A DNA stretch of 56,436 bases from Prototheca cutis (Eukaryota; Chlorophyta; Trebouxiophyceae; Chlorellales; Chlorellaceae). Location: the NCBI GenBank assembly GCA_002897115.2, contig BCIH01000002.1:2052935-2109370 (forward strand), read 5' to 3'. Position 1 is the first letter of the stretch. Every line of letters begins with the position of its first letter. The notes under the pieces are model-generated. The model ran no database searches, was not told the origin of the DNA, and saw only the letters and a program-made list of their open reading frames with translations. A program made the position numbers and the translations under genes. Below, piece after piece: positions 48,065-56,436 of the stretch.

Positions 48065-49540
48065 TCAGAGCACGCCACAGTCGGCGATGATTACTGGGAC
48101 CCGCGGCTCGCCATCCTCCGAGGCCGCCCGGGCATCTGTGGGTGGGTGGGAAGCGGGGGGGGGGGGTGTTCGCAAGGGCTCAGGAAGCAGTTGGTTGCGA
48201 ACAGTGCAATTGCTTGCATCCCATTCCCCATGACACGCCAACAATCCCCACCTATTGCCTCCAGCACATCGAGGCCTTGCACGACTCGGCCAAAAACGAC
48301 GTGTTTGCCGTCGCACTGTGGCGCGGCCGCCAGGGTGATGAAAAACTGGGACGTGTTGCTGTTCTTCCTGCATGGTTTTTTGGCTGGGGATTTCCGGCGA
48401 CCGGGGGGCGTTTTGGGCGGGAGATGCAACAGCACGAACCGTGTCCCCGGATCAACAAACCCTGCCCCCCTTCTCTCCTCCCCAAAGCAAGCATACCCGC
48501 TGTTTGCCATGGCGACGACCCCAGCGCTGTCATGCTTCAGTTTCAGTGCCGGTTTTTCATCGTTGAAAGGTTTGCCGTAAATGCTGTCCCCGCCCGAGCC
48601 GTCGCCTGGGGAGGGTGGATGGAAGTGGAGCTGGGGGTTGTTGTGGAAGCCGTCCTGCAGGGGGATTGCCCAGTCAAAAGAAAGACACAGCAGAGCGGGG
48701 TGCACTTCCCCCCACAGCCGCACATCACCGAGACAAACACCTATCCTGGCCGGCTCACCCTTGACGATGTCGCCGCCCTGGCACACAAAGCCCTTGACGA
48801 CGCGGTGGAAGCGGTTGCCCTTGAAATGCAGGGGCTTGCCGCTGCCCTTGCCCTTGCCCTTTTCGCCCGTGCACAGGCAGCGAAAATTCTCACACGCCTT
48901 GGGAGCAGCATCGGTGAGCAACTCCATTACCACCCTCCCCGCCCGCAGTGAAGCCAGCGCATCCAGCCGCAACTCTCCCTGGTGGGACGTCGTTGCAAGA
49001 TGTGGGTGTCTATCTATCTATCAAGGCGTGCTCAGCAACTGTCACTCTCCTCCCCACCTGTGCGAATGCATGCCGAGAAACTGCAAGTTTGGGGGGGAGG
49101 CCCAGTAAACATCCTCCTCTTGTTCAACCAATCCACCTTGGATGCCCATTGAGGATCGCTGGAGTAGGCACTCTGCAGGAGGTCCCTACCCTCCGCATCC
49201 AGTTCTTGGAGTGCATCTGGCCAGCCATACTGCAGGGAGAAAGGGGAAGGAAGAGGGTTGTAACGACAGACCACCGCTCCTGGTTCACAAAGCAAGGGAG
49301 AGGATCCCCAGCCTCCTCCTTCCAAATCACCAGAGCTGGAACGAGGACACCGCAGCAAACCTGGTGTTTGACGGCATCGAAGAATTGCAAGGCTCGAGCA
49401 TGGGCTGCACTCTGCTGTGCATGCGCCACTGAGTCACCGATGTCGATGGCCAACCAGCAGTGAACCATGTCGTCAGAGATGCGATGTCGCGCCCATGCAA
49501 AGACGACGCTGTGAAATGCAATTGAGGAGAATAGTAGCTG
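48065..49540 (-). CDS. Cyclophilin-type peptidyl-prolyl isomerase with N-terminal extension (PPIL6-like layout), 5' end unresolved
   Basis: Six exons: 49540-49361, 49229-49137, 48978-48759, 48605-48497, 48367-48252 and 48135-48065. They give at least 262 residues. The cyclophilin domain is the last ~170: AGRVVMELLTDAAPKACENFRCLCTGEKG, FHRVVKGFVCQGGD (catalytic Arg), GDSIYGKPFNDE, GVVAMANSG-KNSNTSQFFITL and DGKHVVFGRVVQGLDVLEAIG, ending VPVIIADCGVL. The Trp that binds cyclosporin A (usually ..W.DGKHVVFG) is replaced: the sequence is PQCDGK. The ~90 residues ahead (AWARHRISDDMVHCWLAIDIGDSVAHAQQ, RALQFFDAVKHQYGW, YSSDPQWASK) form an unfamiliar helical region joined in frame, much as PPIL6 carries a leader domain. 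The first exon here opens after TTTTTCAG, so the start codon is further upstream and was not found. If the fusion is wrong, the cyclophilin would start at its MRLDALASLRAG methionine (48963). Confidence 0.85.
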
Positions 49541-50170
49541 CTGAAAAATGTGTGCAGTTTATACGATGCCCCCTTGATTGTCGGGCAATTGCTTGATTAC
49601 TTGCAGCGAGGGGGGGGGCCCGCAGTGTTCTCATTGCAGCGGACAGATCATGCTCTTTTGTTCGTGGCGGCGGACAGATCTGCCTTTTCCAAAGCGCAGT
49701 AACATATCTATTGTATCATTTGCATTGGGTCATGAAGATGCTGCTCGACTTGAAAAGACCCGTCGCCCTGCTCTCAGTCCCTGGTCTCCACCACAGAGAC
49801 CCAGTGGTCACCGCCCAAGCGATCGGTCTACAGAATGAACCCGGGGATCATGCTGGTTTGCCCATGCACTGTGCTGACGATCTGCAATCCGACAGCTTGA
49901 TGGAGAGTCAGGGAAATGTGTGCATGAATGACGGAACAGTTTTGGTGGCCCAGGGCGCTCGTTTGTTCAGCCACATGGCCTGCCTCCTCGCCATCGGTCA
50001 ACCCAGTTTCCATTTCCCGCGTCCAGTGACGTGGCCGATGGCTCCCTCTCTCTCCAACCGGCTCATGCCTAGAGAAGCTCAACGGATTCCGAGCATCCCA
50101 CTCCATCCCCGCCTCTGAACATAAGCGCAAGTTTCCTGCTCATTGCTGGACGCATCCCGGCCCGCCGAAA
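49541..50170. other. Divergent intergenic region
   Basis: About 630 bp between the first identified cyclophilin exon (-) and TOM6 (+). The start exon of the cyclophilin gene should lie here. ATGTTACTGCGC on the minus strand near 49707 is a possible start but its splice phase does not fit. Confidence 0.4.
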
Positions 50171-50308
50171 ATGCAGTTTGTTCAGCGCAAGCCGGACCCC
50201 CAGGTGGCCAAGGCCGAGCTCCGGCGCAACCTCACCATCTTCGGTGCCGCGATCCTTGCTGTCAGGATCACGCCCTTCGTCCTGGACCTGCTCCAGTCCA
50301 AGGCCTGA
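50171..50308 (+). CDS. TOM6: TOM6-like mitochondrial import protein, 45 residues
   Basis: A single-exon reading frame of 45 residues. It has MQFVQRKPDPQVAKAELRRN, then one hydrophobic segment (LTIFGAAILAVRITPFVLDLL). Plant TOM6 has the same design: a short (F/M)xRKPDKxxAxxQLRxH leader followed by a single membrane anchor with the RxTPYVL motif, matched here by RITPFVL. TOM6 stabilises the TOM40 channel of the outer mitochondrial membrane. It is too short for length-based gene calling. The only caveat is its size; the motif match and ATG context support it. Confidence 0.8.
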   Translation: MQFVQRKPDPQVAKAELRRNLTIFGAAILAVRITPFVLDLLQSKA

Positions 50309-50691
50309 GTCGGCGGCCTTAGCTCCTCGGCAAGAGTGCGTTGCTGGACGGTCGGGGTTGGGGCCCCCTGCTGCGGGCTGGTTTGAAGCTGCGGGGTGGC
50401 GATGCAGGTGCTGGCTGATGGGCCCAATAAACTGCTTGATCTAGGCATTGTTCTCTGACATGAGCTTGGGATCCGTTCCGTGGTTCACCGGCCGGTTCGG
50501 TTTCCGTTCCGCGGGAGATCGGGGGATGGCTGTCCATCGTTGTTAGCACCGATGCCTGTCCTGTCCAGCCAGGATGGGTTGCATGTGATGTGGGGTACTC
50601 ATCATCCTCGCCATCCCCAGCCATGTTTGGATGCACCACGGGTCCGTCCTTGCTGACGCTGGCATCACCACCCCTCCTTGATGACAAACAG
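50309..50691. other. Intergenic region / presumed GFAT 5' intron
   Basis: About 380 bp between TOM6 and the GFAT coding exon. The GFAT start codon needs an A supplied by an upstream exon, so most of this stretch is probably a 5' intron. A plausible donor is CAAGA|GTGCGT with the A at 50335. An acceptor CAG ends at 50691. Confidence 0.45.
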
Positions 50692-53147
50692 TGTGCGGCA
50701 TCTTTGGGTACTATTCGTACCTCGTGCCGCGGACGCGTGCCGAGGTGCTGGAGATCCTGCTGACGGGTCTGCGCCGGCAGGAGTACCGCGGCTACGACTC
50801 GGCGGGCCTTGCCGTGGACTCGGCCCCCCTGGCCCTGGAGGATGCTCTGGATGCCGAGTCCCGCGGCGGCGTGGCTGGGGCACCGGGCTCGGCCCCCGTC
50901 GTCGTCAAGGGCCCCGGGAAGATTGCACACCTGGAGGCGCTGGTACGCGAGGAGATGGCCCACGGCGGGCACGACCCCGACACAGCCTTCGTGGTGCAGT
51001 CGGGCATCGCACACACTCGGTGGGCGACGCACGGCGAGCCCACCGCGGCAAACGCGCACCCGCACTCCTCGGGCCTGGGGGACGAGTTCCTGGCCGTGCA
51101 CAACGGCATCATCACAAACTTCCGCGCGTTGCGTGGTTTTTTGGAGGGTCACGGCGAGCGGTTTGTGACGGACACCGACACAGAAGTCGTCCCACGGCTG
51201 TGCTCGTACCTGTACCGCACGGCTCTGGCGGGCGGCGGCCCGGCGCCGGCGCTGGACGAGCTGGTGTGCCAGGCCATGCGCATGCTGGAGGGCGCGTACG
51301 GCCTGATCGTCAAGTCGCGGTGCCACCCGGGGTCGCTGGTGGCCTGCAAGCGCGGGTCACCCCTGATCCTGGGCCTGCGCGGCAGTCCCGGGGCTGCTGC
51401 GGTGAGCAGCCCTGCCAAGGGCGGTGGCAATGCTTTGGACGGCGCGCGGTCTCCGTCGTCGAGTCGCAGCGGTTCTTTCCGTGCTGGAGCGGGTTCCGTC
51501 GCCGCCACTGCGCCCGCCCCAGCCTCCGCTAACCCGGGGGCATGGGAGTGTTTTGTGGCGTCGGATGCGGCCGCGGTGGTGGAGCACACCAAGCGTGTGA
51601 TTGTGCTGGAGGACAATGACCTTGTGCACATCCACCCCGGCGGCTATGAGATTCTGAACGCTGAGCTGGAGGAGGGCGCGGATGGCTCGGCTGCCCCGCG
51701 GGCGGTGCCCCGCTCGCTGCAGACGCTGGAGATGGAGGTGAGCCAGATCATGAAGGGCGGTTACGACCATTTCATGCAAAAGGAGATTCACGAGCAGCCC
51801 GACACGGTTTTGGAGACCATGCGCGGCCGCGTCCTCTTCCACAAGCACGGTTGTGGGGATGGTGGTGGTGGCGCCGCCGCCAACGGCGCTGCCCCGGACA
51901 TTTCCACGCCTGGCGTCTTGCCGTCTCGCCGTGTGAAACTGGGCGGTCTGGCTGACTGGCTGGGCGGCATGCGTGCTGGCCGTCGGCTGGTTCTTGTGGG
52001 GTGCGGGACGAGCTACCACGCGTGCCTGGCCGCGCGGCCCGTGCTGGAAGAGCTGACGGGGCTGCCCGTGTGCCTGGAGCTTGCCAGCGACATGCTGGAC
52101 CGGCGGTGTCCCCTCTTCCGGGACGACGCTGTGGTATTTGTGAGCCAGTCTGGCGAGACGGCAGACACGCTGCAGGCGCTGGAGTATGCCCGGCGAGCGG
52201 GCGCGCTGTGCATCGGGCTGACCAACACGGTGGGCAGCTCCATCGCGCGGGCGAGCCACGCGGGGGTGCACATCAACGCAGGCGCGGAGATTGGCGTGGC
52301 CAGCACCAAGGCCTACACCTCGCAGATCGTCGCGCTGACGATGCTGGCTCTGGCGCTGGGAGAGGATTCGCTGCGGCTTGCGTCGAGGCGGGACGCCATC
52401 GTCAACTCGTTGGGCGCGCTCCCGGGGGCGCTGCGGCGCGTCCTGCGGCTCGACGGCGCGCTGCGGGCGTTGGCCGCGCAGCTCGCAGACCGGCCGTCGT
52501 TGCTCCTGTTTGGCCGGGGCCACAACTATGCCACGGCCCTGGAAGGGGCGCTGAAAGTCAAAGAAGTGGCGCTGATGCACAGCGAGGGCATCCTCGCCGG
52601 CGAGATGAAGCATGGACCCTTGGCGTTGGTTGACGAGTCGCTTCCCGTTGTGGTCTTGGCCACCCGGGACGGCCAGCACGGCAAAATGCTGAGCGTCATT
52701 GCCCAGCTCCGGGCCCGGCGAGCGACCCTGATCGTCGTTGGCTGTGAGGGTGACGCCGAGTTGCTGAAATCCTGTGCCCCCGACGCTCGCGGCAAGCCAA
52801 CCATCCTCCCCTGCGACGGCGACAGTGGTGGCGACGACGCCGTTGCCCACGCCGCCAGTAACGATGCCCTCCCAGCACTCACGGTGATCCTGGTGCCCGA
52901 GGTGGTGGACTGCCTGCAGCCCATTGTCAACATCGTGCCACTGCAGTTGCTGGCCTACCACCTCACGCTGCTCCGCGGCCACGACGTCGACCAGCCGCGC
53001 AACCTGGCCAAGTCTGTCACGGTCAGCGAGGAGGACGGCAGCCTCAACACCGGGGCTAAAGGCGCGGGCGGGCTGGGATCTGGTGTGCCGGATGTCGTGC
53101 ACCAGATTGCCGCGGTGCGCGGGAATGGGAACTTTGCATCTTCCTGA
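50692..53147 (+). CDS. GFPT: Glutamine-fructose-6-phosphate aminotransferase (GFAT/GFPT)
   Basis: One long coding exon encoding 818 residues. It makes glucosamine-6-phosphate from fructose-6-phosphate and glutamine, the first step to UDP-GlcNAc. The N-terminal glutaminase has catalytic Cys2 in MCGIFGYYSY, RGYDSAGLAV, THTRWATHGEPT-type HTRWATHGEPT, HNGIITNFRALR and TDTEVVPRLC. A Ser/Ala/Gly-rich insert of ~55 residues lies near 225-285. The isomerase half has MQKEIHEQPDTVLETMRGR, GCGTSYHACLA, FVSQSGETADTLQAL, GAEIGVASTKAYTSQ, GRGHNYATALEGALKVKEV, AGEMKHGPLALV and DVDQPRNLAKSVTV. Codons before TGC are stops unless ATG is completed by a spliced A (A|TG) or GTG at 50691 initiates. The protein continues ~40 residues past the point where the family normally ends. 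Confidence 0.96.
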
Positions 53148-53970
53148 AAGGGCGATGATCCAGCCAGCATGTGTTTTCGAGACCGTGCTTGTGTACGTTC
53201 TGATGTGTGGGTGTCAGTATGGGCCATGGCCATGCACACCCCTGGCTGTGTGCTCACACCCCACCCAGCCGCTGCTCTTCTGGTTTGCAAACCCCCACCC
53301 ACGATCCACCAACACGTCCATGTGAGACCGACCGACCGACTGCGTGGCAATGAGCACGAGCAGCAGCGCAAATGATCTGTTTCAACAGGCTTGTACCATG
53401 CAGGGCGAAAATAATGCAACCAGCTCAGCCAGCAACAGCGTCACATCACCCCGGGGGTTGCTGGGCACCACTGATGGCCGAAAATTGTCACCCCCCACAG
53501 GGCAATAGGAAGGTGGATGACCATCTTAATGATGGACCACCGAGTTGCAACAAGTGTCGTGCCAGGGGCGACTTCCAGGACCTCCTAAAACCTCCTTGCA
53601 CGACCTGTCCTGCTATCAGAAGGAACCCAACCCATTCTCTGAACGATGCGCCCAGGGAATGCGGGGGCAAACAGGCATCTTGTCTGAAAAACATGCCCTT
53701 GCTGTGCAGGTGGGAGGAGGCGAATCCCGAGAAGGTTTCATCAATTTTTGCCCTGCACTGTACACAGCAAGAATGAAATGCAAGCTGTGTCGGTCGTCCG
53801 GGACAATCGCAACACTGGCTATCGCACGCGCCCCATGCAATGTCAATTATTGTGCTGCCTGACCGGCAGCCGTGGATTGCTAAACCTGCTCAGATTGTCC
53901 AGTCCAGAATAAAGTCCTCCACCCTGCATGGGTTTGTTTGGATATTATTCGTGAGTTGGGGGGGTGTCAA
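53148..53970. other. Convergent intergenic region containing element copy 2
   Basis: About 820 bp between the GFAT (+) and serine acetyltransferase (-) stops. Nearly half is the dispersed element at 53392-53762. No gene is supportable. Confidence 0.6.
53392..53762. mobile_element. Dispersed ~370-bp element with terminal inverted repeats, copy 2
   Basis: Same orientation as copy 1 and closely similar over its full length with scattered substitutions and small indels. Left end GTACCATGCAGGGCGAAAAT; right end TTTTTGCCCTGCACTGTAC. The two are imperfect reverse complements. The open frames across it differ between copies, so it is not under coding constraint. Confidence 0.75.
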
Positions 53971-55723
53971 TCATGCGGTGTCAGCACACCGCCGACGGCG
54001 CCTCTGCCACATCTCACTCCACGCCACGTACTGTTCCATTGAGGATGCTGGATTCACAGAGGGAGCCAGTGACTTGATGATCTTGGCAGGTACACCAACT
54101 GCAAAGAAATGGTGGGATGAATGAGCGGGTGTGGTGGTTCAGTGAAGGTCACCGTCCGAGCAGGGGCTGGGATCACACCCCTTGTAGCACTGAACCCCAG
54201 GCTAGCCCCAGACCCAAACGCGACCCAACGCACCAGCAACGGTCGAGGGGGGCAAGTCTGTGAGTACGACTGACCCCGCACCAATCTTGCAGTTGGCACC
54301 CACGACAACAGGACCAAGCACGCTGACCCCCGCTCCCAGCAACGCCCCATTCCCTGTGTCATGAGTGGGAATGAGTGGTCGAATGGGCTCAGCGGTTCAA
54401 GACCTCAACAGCAGCAACCACAGCCCATACCCTGCTGGGACCAGGAGTCCTGGCCCCGACGTCGACATTTCCCATCCGCCACCACACCTTTAATCCCCCC
54501 CCCCCCCCCCCAAAACACACACACACAAAAATACCCCACCACTACTTACCAATCGTCGGGTGGCGCCTGCCGCGCCCCGTGCCAGAGCCGCCGAGCGTGA
54601 CGTGATGCAGGATGGATACGTTGTCGCCAATGACGGCCGTCTCTCCCACCACGATGCCCGTGGCATGGTCAAACATGATGCCAGACCCCAGCCGTGCGGC
54701 AGGATGGATGTCGACAGTGAAGACCTCGGCTGCGCGGCTCTGGATAGCCAGGGCCAGGGCCTGCCGGCCCTGCCGCCAAATCCAGTGTGTCAGTCGATGC
54801 GTCTGAATGGCCTGGAAACCTGTTTTGTGTTTTTTGGGGGTGGGGGGATGGGAATGGGGTTCGTTTCTGTCATTAGTTGGCTGTGTGCGTGGGAGGGAAT
54901 GGCGGGGATTAGGCCTGAAAACCGAAAGAATGCATGGAAAACATAAAAACCCAAAAAGTTCGCGCCTTTGTAGAAGAGGATGCACTGGATGTACGTCTCG
55001 CAGGCCGGGTCTCGTTCATGGACAGCTTGGAGATCGGCTACGCAAGCCTCCAGGATGGATGCGTCGTCGCCATACGCATCGCTGAACAGCTGTACGAGCT
55101 GAGTCCCCAACATGGTCTCGCTGGCGAGCTTGTTGGCCAGCACAAAAGCCATACTCTTTGCCAGGCTGGGCTGGCTGGCCACCGAGATGCCCAACTGGCA
55201 GAGAAGGGGGGGCCAGAGGGGTGCTGGGGAAGGGCCAGGAGAGAGTGCAGGGTTGATTCAAGCATTCTACCCAACGGCCCAACAAGCACCTTGCTTGCGA
55301 GCAGTGGCTCTGACTTGGACAGCAGCGCAGACTCTTCCTGGATCAAGGCCCAGAGCCGGTCCATGTCCTGACTCCGCAGGTCCGCCCGGCTGGTCGCCAG
55401 GGCCGCCTGCCTCTGATCCTCCTTTGCCGACACTGTGAGAATGCAGGGTGGCCAGGGCAGTCGGACTTGGGAGTGCACAGGCATCTGGACATTCCCATGC
55501 TGACGTTGGGCAAGTCAATGAAGCCATGTCCACCCGCACGCCCACACCTAACGCCCAACACACACAGACCACCAAACCATAGCCGCCGCGTACAGGAGGC
55601 CAGGGACAAGCTCGCAGGGGCCTCGTCTGCCGCCATGTACTGTTTCCAGAGCTTCTCATTGAAGCTCGGCATTGGGGAGGAGGCCGCTCCCTCGCTGCGG
55701 GAGACCTTGGGAGGGATGTCCAT
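53971..55723 (-). CDS. Serine O-acetyltransferase
   Basis: Six exons: 55723-55594, 55432-55290, 55194-54966, 54819-54550, 54353-54234 and 54098-53971, giving 339 residues. The enzyme acetylates serine for cysteine synthesis and forms the cysteine synthase complex. The helical N-terminal domain reads DMDRLWALIQEESALLSKSEPLLASK and MAFVLANKLASETM...LVQLFSDAY. Then come LFYKG-FQAIQTHRLTHWIWRQGR and the left-handed beta-helix hexapeptide repeats with the catalytic His: FTVDIHPAARLGSGIMFDHATG, VVGETAVIGDNVSILHHVTLGG and GNGALLGAGVSVLGPVVVG. The last exon gives VGVPAKII. The intron between YKG and FQAIQ works only with a GC donor (AAAG|GCGCGA) and acceptor AAAACAG. The exon 1 donor (T|GTACGC) is less certain. 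An upstream in-frame ATG at 55810 would add 29 residues that could be an organelle leader. Confidence 0.92.
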
Positions 55724-56231
55724 GGTCGCAATGCGCCTGCCTGTTGCCCACCGCCGGAAGGCCGCTGTGCCGACACCTTGGGTTGGCGATCCCGACCAGG
55801 TCACGTGCATCGGCCCATTAGGCGCGGCCGTGCATCATTTAATGATCCACAGATAACATCCAGCGAGTTTCCAGGCTTGGCCAGGACCACACACCGAGGC
55901 GCGGTGCCCACGCGATGTTCACCCTCGTGCGGCGGTCACACCGATTCGCTGCGCAAGTCGACAATTTGCAACAGAATTCCCACCGATGCTCACGAACGTT
56001 TGAATAGTGCAGGTCCGCAGTGGTCGTGTCTTGCGGGGATGAGCCTGGGGTTCACCAAATCTTTGCTGGAACAGGCTGAGTCGTCGCCCAGGGCACCCAA
56101 GCTTCTTGGACCACGCTGAAGGCCCCACTGTTGCATGCCTTATCCGCATTTGGTCTAGAACAGTTTGAGCGGTCCAAAAATGTCACATGGGGGTCGACAC
56201 ACAAACAGTACAGGGCAGGAGCCATTGCCAC
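55724..56231. other. Upstream region of serine acetyltransferase
   Basis: About 500 bp 5' of the serine acetyltransferase gene. It presumably holds the promoter. No gene or RNA is supportable. Confidence 0.5.
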
Positions 56232-56379
56232 CATACCGTGCAGGGCAAAAATAATGCAACCAGCTCAGCCAGCAACAGCGTCACATCACCCCGGNGGTTG
56301 CTGGGCATCACTGATGGCCGAAAATTTTCACACTCTGCAGGGCAATAGGAAGGTGGACCATCCCCATGATGGACCACCT
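56232..56379. mobile_element. Dispersed inverted-repeat element, copy 3 (truncated and diverged)
   Basis: It starts CCATACCGTGCAGGGCAAAA and follows copies 1 and 2 through GTCACATCACCCCGG and GGGCAATAGGAAGGTGGA, with a 6-nt deletion. It then loses similarity about 150 bp in, before the window ends. It contains the only ambiguous base of the window (56295). Confidence 0.7.
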
Positions 56380-56393
56380 CCGGGACTGTGTTC

Positions 56394-56436
56394 CCTTCCC
56401 GGGGCAACGAGCCCAGAGCCCGTTGCCCCGGGAAGG
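56394..56436. repeat. Perfect 16-bp inverted repeat at the right edge
   Basis: CCTTCCCGGGGCAACG at 56394-56409 and CGTTGCCCCGGGAAGG at 56421-56436 are exact reverse complements around an 11-nt spacer. They end exactly at the last base of the window. Confidence 0.9.

Noticed and set aside
51357..53102. A 581-codon minus-strand frame opposite GFAT
   Set aside because: Antisense shadow of a GC-rich coding exon; the translation is Arg/Gln/His-rich with no domain.
53392..53862. Open frames inside the dispersed element
   Set aside because: The frames differ between copies and are broken by indels, so the repeat is not protein-coding.

Overview
The window is nuclear DNA of a GC-rich, intron-rich eukaryote. 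It is most likely a green alga, probably trebouxiophyte/Chlorella-like. That rests on a transketolase with a plastid-type presequence, a TOM6 of plant type, a plant-like serine acetyltransferase, an FK/ERG24-type sterol reductase, and about 22 short genes split by small introns and packed on both strands. The species cannot be fixed from sequence alone. Gene models below come from matching exon translations to family motifs and checking reading phase across every junction. About 77 introns were modelled, and six of them need a GC donor instead of GT. No tRNA, rRNA, CRISPR or plasmid-type feature was found.

Layout, left to right: the 5' part of an LSD1-like demethylase (-, cut by the window edge); DCAF13/SOF1 (+); a kinase with a cyclic-nucleotide-type domain (-); a first copy of a dispersed inverted-repeat element; a PTGES2-like thioredoxin/GST protein (+); a Ser/Thr kinase (+); cohesin SCC3/STAG (+); ZNHIT2 (+); an alkyltransferase-like (ATL) protein with a long acidic Ala/Pro region (+); an unrecognised membrane protein (-); PGM3 (+); plastid transketolase (-); organellar prolyl-tRNA synthetase (-); prefoldin 2 (+); IMP-specific 5'-nucleotidase (+); sterol C14 reductase (-); an unrecognised protein with a huge acidic tail (-); a SICKLE-like Pro/Gly-rich protein (+); a repeat-rich gene-poor stretch at 43.5-46.2 kb; a GT32 glycosyltransferase (+); a cyclophilin with an N-terminal extension (-); TOM6 (+); glucosamine-fructose-6-phosphate aminotransferase (+); a second element copy; serine acetyltransferase (-); and a third, truncated element copy with a perfect terminal palindrome at the right edge.

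The genes are mostly unrelated housekeeping genes, as expected of a plant or algal chromosome. The one pathway link is that GFAT and PGM3 are both steps of UDP-GlcNAc synthesis. The most unusual points are the ATL protein with a PWWR active-site motif, the CNB-kinase whose phosphate-binding arginine appears lost, the frequent GC-AG introns, the roughly 370-bp terminal-inverted-repeat element in three copies, very long pure G/C runs inside introns, and a GFAT whose start codon must be split by an intron or be GTG.
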